Shown here in pieces: positions 1-13,810 of a DNA stretch of 64,000 bases. Positions within the stretch are counted from its first letter, which is position 1; the number at the start of each line of letters is the position of its first letter. The position numbers and the translations under genes are program-made. The notes below the pieces were generated by a model, which had not been told where the DNA came from, did not search any database, and worked only from the letters and a program-made list of their open reading frames with translations. The stretch is from Rhodeus uyekii (taxonomy: Eukaryota; Chordata; Actinopteri; Cypriniformes; Acheilognathidae), in NCBI GenBank assembly GCA_037043235.1, contig JAWRVZ010000004.1, positions 416,001-480,000 on the forward strand, in the 5' to 3' direction.

Positions 1-3000
1 TCTCCCCGCCTTTTGACGTCCACCTGGACAACCTACATGCGTCTCAAAAGCCGAACCGCTCCTTGGGATGCACCATTGCCTTGAGCTTTGCAAACACGGC
101 AGTGAATCGTGAAATGAGATTTCAGCACTGGCATTGTCTGATTGCTCGGCCTAAAGAACGGCATCTTTCCCCAGTGTCTTCACTCACCGTTTCTAACATC
201 AGAGGGACGGATCAATGGGGTAGAGCCTGGAGAATTGTGAAGAATAGACACAGGAGAAGTAATGCAATTAAAACGTGCCTCTGAAGGCATGAAACGGGTG
301 ATGATTTAACTAAGTGACGCGAAGCATGATTAGCTCAGCTAAACTGTGTTTACATACGTTTGCAGCGAAGCCTTTGATCTGTAAAGTGCTCTGAAGTAGA
401 ACAACCCATAAGAATGAATTATTTTTACCCCATGGAAATGGCCTCTGAGGTGGTCTGGGTCAATTGAACTTCCTTTGATTTGACAGTGGAGTTATCTGAG
501 ATGCCAGGGTCAGTTTTAGTTCTTGATTAAGCTGAATATAAAGGTTAGTACTTTAATGTCTGAAATGTATTCAATTTCTAGTGATTTAAATTGATTTATA
601 TAGTATTTTTGAAAGCTATTTTGAATTTACATATTCCAAATTGATGGAATATTTGGGGTACTAGTTGGAGCTAGAAACTATATCAAAGGCATGCTTCATA
701 AATTGTAATAAAGTACTTTTTTTGTGGCAAAAACTGTGATGATCATATCTTACCAAGATGTTTGATTTGAAAAATGACCAAAATCATTTGTGTGTGTGTC
801 TCAAACAGCTTGGTAAAATTTGGCCATCGTTGTGTGATGCAAAGCTGGGCTTCGCCATAGGTCATGTTCGACTTCAAAGACCCAGCTGCCTCTTTTGAAA
901 AGTCTTGTTGAAATGTGACTGGAAGCGTAGATTTGAATGCCCTTGATCAAAGCACCATGTTTCATCAGAAAAGTAAAAAAAAGAAGCCACAAAACATGTG
1001 AAAAGTCAACAAATACTTTATGCAATTGTTGGTATTCAAGTTTTTGTCCTGTAATTGTCAGACAGCACTGAATATCATGTGTGAATCTGTGTATTGGATT
1101 CATGTTTTGTGGTCTTTTAGAAAAGATTTGTGTTTACAACTGTTCCCTCTGTTTCCCATTGGACATTTCAAGACTTTAGGTCTTGCTTCAGCCATGTAGC
1201 TCTTTCCTTCCCTACTGTTTGTCCTTGCCTTGCTGCCACAGTAAATCAGTATCATGTATTTAGAGGGCACCAGTGAGAGAGCAGTGTCTTGCTGCTTTTG
1301 TGGGGCTTAGATGCAGGTTGCCGGATCTGCTACCCTGCTGTTTGTCTCACCCAGCTGCCCCTTCACTGCTCCCATCCCCAGAATAATGATAATGAGACTC
1401 ATGGAGATAACTGCGGATAATCACACTCAGGTTTTGGCAGAATTATGTTCTTGCATATTTATGTTTTAAAGGGTTACGGCTAAACTGCCATTAACACAGA
1501 AGAACAACATGTTGTGGATAATCTGCATGTTTAAATATGCTTGACACGTAGCAGCTTTTTGAGGCGGTCTACTGACCCATATTAAATTTTCTTTTCATGC
1601 TGCAGATGTTTGCACTTGTGTCCAGGGGTAGAATTAATTCATTTTTGTACGTTGCCGTTGCGTTTTATAAAATTATGTGGATAGTTTATCCAGAAATAAA
1701 AATAACTTCATCATTTACTCTCCAAACCCTGCTGTTGTTTTTTCCATTGGAATACAAACAGAGAATTTTTAAATAGTCTATGCGTTGATCTTGAACAGTA
1801 GTTCATAGTGACCAATATTCATTTTGATCTCAAAAAATATTCAATTCAACTTTATTTCCAAACTTGCAGACAATACAAAATGACATAATACAAAACATTT
1901 AAAATGGACAAATATACCAATATTTTCTCATAGATGACTGGCTACACCAATCGCACTACACTTTGCCCAGGGGTTGACAACAGCATAATCATAGCATTTT
2001 GTGAAATATAAATACATTTATACATTACATTTCTCATTAAAGCCATAAAGGTTTTCACTCTTGACATAAAAAATAGCTACTAGCACTGTTCCACCTCAAT
2101 TTTTTCAATATATTCCTCATACAGTCATTGTACATTGTACGGTCATCTGAAGCTTAATCCACAAAGCAGCTGTATAAAAAGAATTACAATATGATCTAAA
2201 ATTTTAATTGCATAAAATCATTAATGATATGCCTACAATATTTTATTTTAGTACATTAATTTAGTGCTTGCCCTGACATAAATATCTGGAAAATTCTGTA
2301 AAGTTATCCTCTTTTGTATTACATATCTTGGCTACACTCTTTTTTAAAATTATATTTCATATCATATTTTATCCCATTATCAGAACATATGTTTAGCAGC
2401 TGCTGAACATATATTTAGCAGTAGCCAGCATTACTCTAATGTATGATGGTAATTTTGTATTTTTTTCATCAGATGATTAAGATATTACCAGCAAACATCA
2501 CGTCTTTCAGTCACTTAATTGTTGACAGTTCATTCATATAAACATTAAAATTGGCCAATAATCTTCTCCAGGAGGACCCGAGACACTATTTAACTGTCAT
2601 GTTCTGATTATGTGCCAATATATCAAAAAAAATTGTATGCATTTAGGTACACCCCTTTGTCTTAACTTACCGAACAACTTTTATTGATAAAGTTAAAAGA
2701 ATTATCCCAAAATTAGACTCGGCTGTTTTGGACTTTTATCAATGATTCAGCTACAGTGTATTTTGAGTTAACTTATTACATAATTTAAAAAAAATTGTTT
2801 TGTAATAAATGTTTGGTTTTCTCACACAGCTATCATATTGTTTCAGAAGACATGCATTAGAGCATGAGTTAAGTTAACCATTTTATATGTATATTTGTTG
2901 GTGTCATATTTTCTTTCTTGGCACATAGTGATTATAAACAGTTTGTGCATGGAAAATAACTACACTTTTCTTTATAATAGAGAAAAGAAAGTCAAACTGT

Positions 3001-4392
3001 AGTAATGGCATGAACTATTTCTTTCACTTTAATGCTGCTTGGACTTGTTAAATCAGTTAACACGTTTAACATCAAAATACATTTGCCTCTTTAGTTCCCT
3101 GATTTTATGATGTTTTATCCATCTATTCTCTTTGAAAGTGGGTTCTCTTCATACCTAGTTAGTGTGATTTAGTACATATGGACCAATCCATGGAGGAACC
3201 CATTCTAGCCTGAAGGAGAGTTCGCTAATGAGAGAAGAGATTGGCAAACCATCAATAAATATTAATACCGCCATGAACAAGCTGTGCACATCATCAAAAG
3301 ACAAAAACCGGACTGGCATTAATTATACAATAGAAACACCTCTGAGTTTTCCAAGAATAACATCTTCAAACGTATCTCCCTTGGGCTATTGTCTCTTTCA
3401 TATGGGAGATGCTTTGAGGGTGAAATGTATATTCTTTGGTCCATGTTTACTTTTGACAATAGCTAAAGAAGTTCAAAGAACTTTTAAGTTCTTTAACGTT
3501 TTAAGCTGTAATTGTTGAAGTGAAACTGTTAATCAATAATCATCTGTTTAAATAATCATTCTGTTAAAGTTTTTGAAGAAAGTTCAGCTCAACAAACTCA
3601 TCCAAGCACTGCATGTAGTATTGACAATGACACTGGGAAGATGCCCTTGTGTAGTGTGTGGAGAAACGTAGAATCTCTTGGGTGAATTTGGGGTGAGAGT
3701 GATGAAAGTCAGTGCTACTTGGCCAAGGAAATAATGTATCCTTGGGCAACCAGCAGTCTGCTGATTTGTCCCTCAGGTCATTGGATCTCTGCTGGTATTC
3801 CCTGAGAATGGAGAGCCTTCCCTAAACCCAACCAACCCCATCTGATCCCTGCAATCTGTGTCTACAATAATCGCTGAGTGCCTGCATGAGTTCAGAAACA
3901 CAAAATATTTGCTGGGAGCCTTTCGTCTGAGGTTATCATCTTGAAACTTGCATAACATTTTTATAATGAGATTTACATTCAGGATAATTGCATAGAGATG
4001 TTTTAGTGATGATAATCTACAAGGAAAGGAGAGTCCCCGTGGGGACTAGAGAGCCAATCACAACTTGGTGTCCCATCAGGAGACACACATTTGTTGCATA
4101 TTAGATACATTTCACTGGCTTATTGAGAGATGATGAGACAATTTGTCTTGTGGTAGAAGAGAAACATCTCTTTACTGGCCTCACCACCTTATCAATAAGT
4201 GAGGACTGCATTGCCATTAATACTTTTCAAAAGAGCCTACCATCAGTTTACAAATGCTAGGTGTAAATTGAAAATATTGTTTTGTGCTCAGAAATTGAGC
4301 TAGATATAGAGAAACAGTTACTTTTGGAATTAAATGTTTTGTAATGTTTCACGTCATCATAAACATTAAATGAACTTGGTCACGGTTATGGC
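1..4392. other. Intronic, mostly unannotated AT-rich DNA
   Basis: No gene is visible. A stretch near 1845-1870 resembles the CAATTCAACTTTATT motif common in fish retroposon tails, but no element boundaries can be set. Nothing else is supported. Confidence 0.4.
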
Positions 4393-4394
4393 TA

Positions 4395-5062
4395 CAGTGG
4401 TGTGAAAAAGAGCTTGCCCTGTTCCTGATTTCTTATTTTGTTTGCATGTTTGTCGCACTTAAATGTTTCAGATCATTAAAACAAGTTGAAATGTTAGACA
4501 AAGATAACACAAGTAAACACAAAATGCATTTTTAAAGGGAGGTTGTTATTAAGGGAAAACTAAATTCAAACCTACATTTTTCACACCCTGTGTGAAAAAG
4601 TACTTGCCCCCAAACTCTGGACCACCCTTAGTAGCAAAAACGTACAGTGTTGTGAAGGAATATTGACCCACTTATCTCTTGGAGAACTGTTGTAATTCAG
4701 TCACAATGGCTCGCAATAGGATTCGGGTCAGGGCTTTGACTTTGCAACTCCAAAGTCTTCATTTTGTTTTTTTTCTGCCATTCAGAGGTGGACTTGTTGG
4801 TGGGTTTTGGATCATTGTTCTGCTGCAGAACCCAAGTTTGTTTCAACGTTGTTGTTTTTTTTTTCAAGCAGGGCCATGTGGGTTTGGATTTTGGTTTCCC
4901 TTAAGAATAGCAACCTTCCTTTTAAAAAATGCATTTTGTGTTTACTTGTTATCTTTGACTGATATTAAAATTTTTTGGTGATCTGAAACATTTTAGTGTT
5001 ACAAACATGCAAAAAAATAAGAAATCAGGCAAGGGGGCAAACTCTCTTTTTCGTGAAGTTTT
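4395..5062 (-). mobile_element. Tc1/mariner-like element, internally deleted relic
   Basis: Inverted ends of about 80 bp are recognisable. The left end (CAGTGGTGTGAAAAAG, preceded by TA at 4393-4394) is mirrored near 4977-5055. The reverse strand of 4808-4840 keeps the Tc1 transposase signature leading to (V)LQQ-N-NDPK, the region of the second catalytic Asp, with Asn where QDNDPK is usual. The right terminus is decayed. The transposase is too short and broken to function. Confidence 0.75.
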
Positions 5063-6243
5063 TTAGGATTCTTATAAAAGAACAGCATTCATTCTACATA
5101 TTTTTAAAATGCATTTCAAATATTACATTGTATAGCTAATATAATATAATCAACTTTTTATTTCTTGAAATTTTTCTATTTGCCATAGTTTCATAAAAAG
5201 TTACATTTTTAAATCATAAAGTTTGCTTGCCAGACTAATTTAATCTAATATAAAGTATTTCATTAAAAAAAATTTTCTTCTTCAGATAGGAACTGTAATA
5301 TACTGTGGTAAATTCTTCACTGCTCTGCTGTTGGCTTTGCCTGTATACTCATCACCAGAGGCACTGTGACCAGACTCTGAGTGTTGATTGGGGTAATTGC
5401 CTTTAGCACATTGGTGGAATTACCCGTAGCCTGAGTAATGATGCGACGGGCACAGTGAATGCCATGCCAAAGACAAGAGAAGGAGGGAAGGCTGTTAGTT
5501 AAGTGAAGGGGAGGTCTTTATGGAGTGGGTTTGGTATTTAGACACTGGGAAGCATTAATCTTTGTTTTTGAGCCTATAGTTGTCACCTCTTTCCCTAAAG
5601 AGGCGAAAGGAGTCTTACACAATGCTCCTTTGCACAATGTGACTGTGTTTCAATGGGTTGAGCAAGTTCAGAATTGAGCCATGGCTACTTAATGGAAGGC
5701 TTTACTTTTATCCAGCATGCTAAATTCTTGTTTAAGTGTTTCAGTTTATTTTTTCTGTTCACTTTTTCCTAGCATCACCTTGTCCAAAACACATCTGAGT
5801 TTCTCAATATCTTTACTGCTCTTCTGCATTTTTTCTCAAACATGTTTCTACTTTAATATTTAATTCAGTGGTTTTTAAATGTAATTTAAAAAGTACATTT
5901 CATTCTTGCTTCAAATCATGTTGTATATAACTATAAGTTGTTTACAAAATGACAGTTGCATGTACAGTGAGTCAGATGTTAATGGGTTCATTTGATGCTG
6001 TTCCATTAACATGCTTTAATATTTAATAAATGCATTATTTTTCACATTCTGTGCATTATTGTTGCTCAGCCATGCCCAGTCTGCATCTATTTTTTTTTCT
6101 CCCCAAAAAAATAAAATAAAAAATAGAGAAGAGCAGTGTGCTCTGATTATCCAGTTGTTGACCACCAAGTCTGTGTTGGAAATGTACCTTCCCTTACAAT
6201 AATTGCCAGCTTCAGCTTCCAAAGCAATTTTTTAAGATACTTA
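5063..6243. other. Intronic DNA without recognised features
   Basis: AT-rich unique-looking sequence. I see no exon or complete repeat. Confidence 0.4.
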
Positions 6244-6677
6244 AGGGCCAGTCACACAGCGAAAACGCATGAATCACGCATGAATTACGCACAGATTTTC
6301 GTTTCTGAGCGGAGCATGCGTCGTATGCGTAATTCATCGGTGGAACGAACATGGACCGTCAGTGATTGTAAGTGGATGTGTGTCGAAGGCGGTTTTTGCG
6401 TGATTTTGAGTTTTGAACGGTTCAACATTTTTCTGACGCACTCATGAGTCGGCGTGCGTAGTTTATGCGTCGAGTATGTGTGACTATGTGCGGGACACGC
6501 GTTGGCCGTCAGTGCTCATGCGTCGGAACTTGTTCGAAACTGCGCACATCCACTGACGCCCCACCTTCATATCACGCATGAACCGCGCACGTATCGCGTT
6601 CATTCCACTGACAATGACACCCATTTTGTGCGTGATTTGTGAGTGATTCGTGCGTGATCGGCTGTGTGACTGGCCCT
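6244..6677. mobile_element. Harbinger-like non-autonomous DNA element (MITE)
   Basis: It has a perfect 17-bp terminal inverted repeat AGGGCCAGTCACACAGC, flanked on both sides by TTA (6241-6243 and 6678-6680). A TTA duplication fits PIF/Harbinger; reading the flanks as TTAA would suggest a piggyBac-like element instead. The interior is full of short GCGTGA/CATGCGT motifs in both orientations. A related copy lies at 19881-20341. No transposase is present. Confidence 0.75.
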
Positions 6678-7244
6678 TTAATAATGCCGTCAGTTTTAAC
6701 AAATAAGTTCGAGCCCGATTCAGATTCTGAAAATACAGATAACCAAGCCGATCTATCAGAATACGACTTTGGCAGAAAGTTTAGAAAGTAGCTGTAAGTT
6801 GTAAGCTCTGCTATAGTAGCCAGTGTGAAACAGAAGATGAAGTACATGATATGTTTGTCATCTTTTCACCACAAGTTATAAGTGGAGAACAGAGAATGCT
6901 ATATTTGTAAACATAAATCCATCTCTGCGCTTTTGATCGTAAGAACGACAAACAATATGCCTTACTCTACGCTACACAAAACTCTTTGTTTGAACAGTCG
7001 ATTGCAAATACTTTCATAAATAATAAAACATACTATTTTGGCTTGTAGGCTTGACTTGTAGGCTCTGATTCAGAAGTGCCAGATTGCCCAAGCTAAGTTG
7101 GATTTTGCCCCATTTTTAGAAATAGCCTGTTCTCTCTCAGGTTCAGGAAACTGTCCTCTGTATAATATGCTGCACATACATGGACATTTGGGTTGTACTG
7201 TTCAGGAAAACAATTGTCAATAAATATTTACATCCAGGTGTTTT

Positions 7245-7833
7245 TGTCAGGGTTCTGCCACATTCTGTATGGTCAATCTCTTGTTGTGGCAGAGCTCTGA
7301 CACTACCGTAATGTTTCGAGGTGTGTCTGTGTGTGCGTGTGCGTGTTTGAGTCGCTTGCACTCTTGTCTGTGTAATGTCTTGTGTAAGGTTATAGTGTCC
7401 GATCCCCACACGGTCTTGTTTGGTTTCGGTTTTGTGTCGGGGTTCGGGCATTCATGACTCGTGTTCGTCCTTGTCATGAGCGCGTGAGATGAGTGGTTGC
7501 TCGTTCTCGCAAGCTCTACGTTATGTGAGTGGGCGCGGTTTCAAGCTCTGGTGTTTGATTTGTCCCAGCTGTTTTCGATATCTATTACACTTCCTCCTGT
7601 GTGTATTTAAGCCCTTCATGTTTGCTGTCCTGTGTTGCGTTGTTGTCTTTCTTGTCGTCATGCTGCCTGTTCCTGATCCTGTCTAGTTTTTTAGTTTAGT
7701 CGGTCTTGGTTTTTCCCCCACGGGGTAGTTTTGTTTGAGTTTGTTTTATTATTTTATTAAAAACTATTGGAATGGTGGAATAAAATAATTTTATTCCACC
7801 CGCATCGAGTCTTCGCTTCTTCAAGCCCTGACA
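7245..7833 (+). mobile_element. Solo LTR, copy A
   Basis: It begins TGTCAGGGTTCTGCC and ends CCCTGACA. It is flanked by the 5-bp direct repeat GTTTT (7240-7244 and 7834-7838), the mark of LTR-retroelement integration. It contains a TATA-like TATTTAAG (7604-7611) and AATAAA (7779-7784), as expected for an LTR promoter and poly(A) site. No internal region is present, so it is a recombination remnant. Whether the family is Gypsy-, ERV- or otherwise derived cannot be told. Confidence 0.85.
7774..7800. repeat. Perfect palindrome around the LTR poly(A) signal
   Basis: Two 13-bp arms (GGTGGAATAAAAT and its complement) surround a single A. AATAAA therefore appears on both strands. The related LTR at 22445 lacks it. 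Confidence 0.85.
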
Positions 7834-10800
7834 GTTTTATCTAGATCTGGATCTGCCTTCTCTTTTTGAGTAGAATAAATGTTTTTGAGGGATGTTTATA
7901 CATGCACAAACAGCTATATAACACACTAAAGTAAAAGGAGAACATGAAAGTGCATCATATGAACCCTTTAATTCAGTAAAGGGTACTTCATTGATTTAAT
8001 TGATTGAAGGATTTGTCAGACAACAACTTGGTCATGTGAGTCTTTTAAACAATAAAAAAAAATCAGACAGCAAGTTCACATAAAATTATTTATTTTGATG
8101 TAATATTGTTGATGAGATGATCTGTCACAGACTTCTGTCTTCAGAAACTCTTCAGGGTCTTATAGCTGAGATGTGCAAGGTATTCTTAAGTTTCTCTCTC
8201 CAGTGGTAGAGAAAAGGTTTATGGGGCTTAACGGATCAAGGTTAGATTCTCTAAGCACAAGAAAATTAGAGAAAAGGAACATTGTTCAGTGTTCAGTGCA
8301 GGCATTTAACTTTGTTCAATGCTGGTTGTAAATGTATCTGTAGTAGAAACTGCTGCAGTTTTATGACTATAAGTCCTTCATACTAATTTGTCTTTGTCTT
8401 TTTTCTTTTTTTTTTTGTAATTGGAATCTGCTATGCTGGCTCACATTTGTCACATTTTTTACTTTTATCTACCGTACTCGATATTAATTTGCACCTTTTT
8501 TTTGTTGTTGATCGAATTTCAGACCACATTAGAATGATCTCATTATGATCAAACCAATCAAATTACATCAAAGCAATCATGAGCGCATGTGACCACGTTG
8601 CAAACATAGTAAATTATTATTTAACTGTTTGGTGTGTTAATTCCAGGCATGGACTGCACCGGGTTATTGTCTGTTTTCATCCTTTTGCTTTTCATCTTTC
8701 ATTTCCTATCTGCTTTCCCCTCTCCTTCATAACTGACCCTTTCCCTCTTTCCTCTGTGTAACAGGCGTGATCCTCTTAGCCACGCACTGGCATAATGTTC
8801 ACTCTTAAAGCGAATTATCTCCAGAGAGCTTTGGGATTACGCTCTTTCATTAAATCAAAATTCCATTTTTATTCTGCTTTCCCACCCCTCTTCTACACAC
8901 CCTCCATGCGGATGAGGGTAATACAATTAAGATCCATAAGTCCCAGCCCCAAATAAGGGTCTACATTAGAAGAAATTGTTCCACACCTCCCTAAAGGAGG
9001 AAAAGCCGTCTGCTCTTGGTTCCAAATTGGACATTGGGGGGGCCGGGTGCCAGCCCACTCCCCATTCTCCTGTCAGCTCTTTATGTCTGGGTGCAGTTGG
9101 GAAGGAAGAGAGTGGCCACTTAAGGCCGCCACCTGTTATTACTGCAACAGTCTGAGTGCTTAACTGCAGTGCATGTTACTTTAAGTGAATTTTAATATTC
9201 ATTCCTTGGTAGCCGACTGGATATTAATGAATAGGTTCAAAACCTTTGTTTGCTGTTGTTTGTTTGTAACGCAGGCCTTATTGCTATCCATTTAGTTGTC
9301 ATATTGAGCTTTCCCGGCTGTGATAGCAGCATGAGGCATGCATATACAAGAGCTCAAAGAACATAGCGCCATTAGACAGCAGAGGTTTGGGTAATTGAAA
9401 AGAAATTAGGCTACCGTGAAAACCCCGTTCATGAGACGGAGAGAGAAAGACAAAGACAGGGACTGTGGCTTATGTGGAGACCCTCAAAGCATCTGTGTCT
9501 TTTGCATTGGAACTCATTTTAAGGTCAGCAGAAACATGCCCTGACTGCGCCGCACTATTTCCACTGAGAAAAAGAATGATGAATCATAATAGCTTTAATT
9601 ATATACTACTGTAACCAAAGACAGAATTTTTTTTTTCCTCCTCTGAAAAGTTGAATTAAATGAGAGCAAGTCTAACAGGAAAATGTTTCATGTTTAGTGC
9701 AGATGAGTGTTTTGGCGGATCTGTGCATAATATTCATATAGGTATGTTTTTGATATTTTGCTTAACTTTCTAGAAACCATATAATGATACCCTATAAAAT
9801 GTAATTTCATAAGCTATTAATATTGCATAAAGTTTAGCCTCGTTTTCGGAGAATGCATTTTTAATTTAACTTGTTTTAAGCATAAACTCGCAATCAGTTT
9901 ATAAAAAATAAATAAAAATAATGTAAGATAAATTCTCTGAAAACAAGATAATTATTTTCATGCAATTTTTTTTATTATAAGCATATTTTTACTGGAAAGA
10001 CTAAAGACTAAATTATAAGATAACTGGTCTCTGATCACATTTTGCTTTCTATATAAAGTCAGTCGATTAATTTCTTGGAGACATTAGTGAGAAAAACAAT
10101 AAATATGTCTATGTACTCATTTTCTCCATACAATTATTTTATTTATTGCCACTTTGATCTTTATATTTAATTCCAAATGCATAGTCACTCTTGACTTCTC
10201 TAATGAATGCTTTTTATTCTTCTAACGGATAGGTCTACCTCAGTGTAGCTCAGAATAATTAGTTTTCAGTGACATTTATTAAAAATGGCCTTCATGCATT
10301 TGTTGTTTTAATTTTTCAAATCAGTGTTTTCTAATTTGAATTATCACTCAGTTTTGAAAAAGAAAACTTGAGATACAACGGGTGAACATTTAGCAAATGT
10401 GCCGTTAACATCTTGCCCCACAATCCTTGTTCTTATTCACACAGTATTGGAGCCAAGCACAGACACATTGTGTTCTCATCTAGAGGCTGGGAACGAGGCC
10501 CAGACTGACAGTATTGTTCATGAGGGGTCTGCTCGTCTCTGCTGTCTAATTCTCTCCTCTTCCCTTTAATTTTCTCCTTTCTTCCATAGAGCTTCTCAGT
10601 TCTTTTTAATTTCCCTTTTTGGTACCTGTTGTTATCACTCGGTGGGACAGCACTAACTGCTCAAATCATTTACCTCTAAAAATTAGGTTTAAGGAGATTT
10701 AGGCATCTTTTTCAACATTCAATTTACTCTGATCAAATGTAAAAATAGCTTTAGCTTTTTAGTAAGCGTACATCTTAAGATTTTGCTGGTTTGAAGACAA

Positions 10801-11640
10801 AATACTACACTAAATACCAATGGTACACATTCTTATCACAAGGGGCAGGGTTTTGTTAGCTCTTCTGAATGCCTCTCCATTTCTGTACTAACCTTGCTCT
10901 GCTGGGCCCACAGAGGGGAAACCGAATTAGCTCAAAGGAATACTAATGACACCAATATATTTTTTAAGAATTCCACATGGAACAATGAAAAATATTCTGC
11001 TCTGCTGAATGTTGACGCTGCTGCATGTCTTGGCTGGGACACTGCGCACATATATTAGCATAGGAACCTTGATTAGTAGGTTTTAAAATAGCACAGCTTT
11101 CACCTAAATATTAAATATGACCCATGTCACCTTTAAATATAATTAATGGCCAAATAGTGTGCTTACAGCAAAACAATGATAGTCAATAATCAGCTCATGC
11201 TTTGACTGCTTTTTCGATGCAAATCAATTACCAAGGCAATAACTTTTTTCTCTTTCCTGTTGTTTTCTCAATTATGTTTGGATTACATTGCTTATAAGCT
11301 TTCTTTAATAACAGAACATTGATCTTATGTGCTGATTTTTAATGTACAAACAGTTTAATGATAATTGACAGAATTGATATTGAATATTTTTTTTATTTAT
11401 TTTTTTACTTTTGCGATATGCAATCATGAAGACCATGGTTTCATTATAGTGAAATATACACATGACATTTATTTAGATTTTAATTTTTTGGGGGTATTTT
11501 TTTTTTTACATCATCTGAACATGATAACAGTCACTTAACATGCTGTATGATTGTGTTAAAATGTATTACATACACACACAGTCAGAATTGTACACATTGC
11601 ACATTGTACAATTCAGAAATTGTAGTGAAGTAAAAAAAAG
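7834..11640. other. Intronic DNA, including a repeat-poor block at 8800-9540
   Basis: No exons were recognised. 8800-9540 is of more balanced composition and free of recognised repeats, so it may hold a conserved noncoding element. The rest is AT-rich. Confidence 0.35.
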
Positions 11641-12010
11641 AGTTTTTAAAGGCATCTTATATGCTCACCAAGGCTGCATTTATTTGATCAACATATAAAT
11701 TTCTTCCATGAGCACCTAACATGACACACACATGCACTCACAAAAAAAAAAAAATTCCCTTTTCTCTACTCCCCATGCTTGTGCTACTTGTATTCAGAAT
11801 GTTTGAAACTTTGTATTGTAAGCGCTCTTATGTGTTTTTGTATCCTTTGGACAAATTGCTTCTATATTCCTCAAATTGTAAGTCGCTTTGGATAAAAGCG
11901 TCTGCTAAATGAGTAAATGTAAATGTAAATAAATTTCATAGCATTATAACATTAAAATAATTTTGAAGTGTCTTTACTGTCACTTTTGATTAATTTAATG
12001 CATCCTTGCT
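11641..12010 (+). repeat. Interspersed fish-type repeat (CTCACCAAGGCTGCATTTA family), interrupted
   Basis: The core ATGCTCACCAAGGCTGCATT at 11660 recurs, diverged, at 48268-48575, and a related stretch lies in reverse orientation at 34010-34260. This copy is split by the LINE tail at 11704-11929. The class is not determined. Confidence 0.6.
11704..11929 (+). mobile_element. 5'-truncated L2-type LINE/SINE 3' tail
   Basis: It ends in the familiar fish retroposon tail AGTCGCTTTGGATAAAAGCG, then TCTGCTAAATG and short GTAAAT repeats. An 8-bp duplication TAAATTTC flanks it (11696-11703 and 11930-11937), showing retroposition into an older repeat. No tRNA-like head is visible. Confidence 0.75.
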
Positions 12011-12146
12011 GAATAAGAGTATTCATTTCTTAACTGAATAAGTTAACTGGCAGTGTATATACACCTACCTGGATGTGTGGGTGGGAAATCAAACACTGTT
12101 TTAGATAAAACCTTAAATGATATCTGTTTAGATATTTTATCTAATC

Positions 12147-12213
12147 AGACAATTCATATCTATACTCTGAAGGTAGCTCTATTAACCCAAACTGCGATAG
12201 ATTGCGTGGAGTG
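12147..12213 (+). repeat. 67-bp perfect dispersed duplicate, copy 1
   Basis: The segment starting CAGACAATTCATATC and ending GATTGCGTGGAGT is identical to 14476-14542. The flanks differ on both sides. Confidence 0.85.
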
Positions 12214-13810
12214 AGCTGTTTATTGGATTGCGGAAAAGTCTGGTCTCTGTTAAGCAGTCTCAAAAGAGCTGTGAGTCCTAGACAGTTGAAATATTAAAGA
12301 TGGCTCACCAGCCAGGGGCAGCTATTGATCAGAGAGGTTCCCTCCCCATGCTGGACCTTTGATAAATCCTCAGTCCAATTGGGCTGGACTCATGCTGGCC
12401 TACAACATCAAAACACTCTCATACTCACTGCCAGAAGATCAAAAGCCTGAGTTTGTGGATGCGCATTAATAAGGTTTTATGGAATACGTGGTCGTGTTCG
12501 CATGTGTGCATGAACGTCAGTGCCCTTCAGATTTCTTTGAAGTTATTGTGTGTTTAGCTCTGAGAAAGTGTGAGATCTCGAAGAAAACTTATTTTGTCCT
12601 TATTCATTGTTGTTCAGCCATGAAAACTCTTCACAATTCCAAAGTCTATGAAGAGATATCTTTTGTCCCTGTCAAACCCAAACCTCCACCCTCTCCCCAC
12701 CGCTGGGCTGCGTCCTGCTCCATGCTCCTTGCTCCAGTCATGTCAAAAGGGTTTCCCGCAGCTCACGCTTTCATAGATCCTACAGAACAAAACAGGGCAG
12801 AACACGTCTCCCTCTGTTCTCTCAGAAAACCGCACGCATGGGCCTTTAGAACTTCGGCCCATCAGGAGTTCTCTCACACCGCTGCAGACCAGCACCATGT
12901 TTACCCCCATGTCAGTCGTCGTGAAACCAAATGAAGGAGAAGTCAGTGGGTATAGGGAGGTGGGTGACATTGTGACAACCGCGGCGGTCGGGCAGTGGAT
13001 TCATTTATATTCTAAATGGAGTGGGGGGTGGGGGGTAGCCCTGGATACGCTTAGGTGACTGGAAAACATTCAACGAGAGGAAGTGAGCGGACTTTGATTT
13101 GGTGTGTGCGCTTGTATAACTACGCGGATTGAAACCGCTCTCACAATTGAAGGTAACTCTCGGTTATCCCCGCGGATAGAAAAAGAGAGGCTGGACTTTT
13201 CAAAAAGTAAACATGTATATTTCCCATGGACTTTCTAAGTCTTTGCTTTGTAGACTGGAATGAATTTCCTCACAGGCTCAATGGAAAGTGATTATATGCT
13301 CTGTGTGAGACGTGCAACAACAGGAAATATGCCAGACCTCACATATGCCGATATATTAAATGCAGTTCAATTCAATTTTCTATAGCCCTTTTCACAATAT
13401 ATTGTTTCAAATCAGCTTGTTGCAGTTTAGGAAGTATTCTGTTATCAGCCAGAAATGTTTCAAAGTAATGTCCATATTGCAGTAATACTCATTTATAATA
13501 TAGTACTTGTTATGTGTTCAGTTAACTTTACAACTTTACTTTACACCAGAGTTCACCAGAAGCCCTATTTGCTTGGGTAAAGAGATACATTTCTAATCTA
13601 GATTGATTCACATTTGGCTTGCATATTATTTCAGGAGTTCTCATGAATATTGAACTGTATTTTGTGCCTGAAAAACTCTATATAAATTAAGGTTGTTATT
13701 ATTATAATTATTATATTATTACTACATTACTGTAGTACAGTACGAGTTTAGAATTAAAAAAGTCCTAAATATATTAAAAAGCTTTCTTGATGGGTTTGAA
13801 GAGGAATTAT
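12214..13810. other. Intronic DNA with a 151-codon open frame of doubtful meaning
   Basis: An open frame runs 12479-12934 on the + strand but shows no domain, repeat or low-complexity pattern that I recognise. 13021-13035 is G-rich. 13360-13445 and 13670-13735 resemble fish LINE/SINE tail pieces (CAATTCAATTTT...; CTCTATATAAATTAAGG followed by TTA repeats). Confidence 0.35.

Noticed and set aside
12479..12934. 151-codon open frame in the upstream intron
   Set aside because: No domain, no splice context and no composition shift; left as a chance frame pending conservation data.
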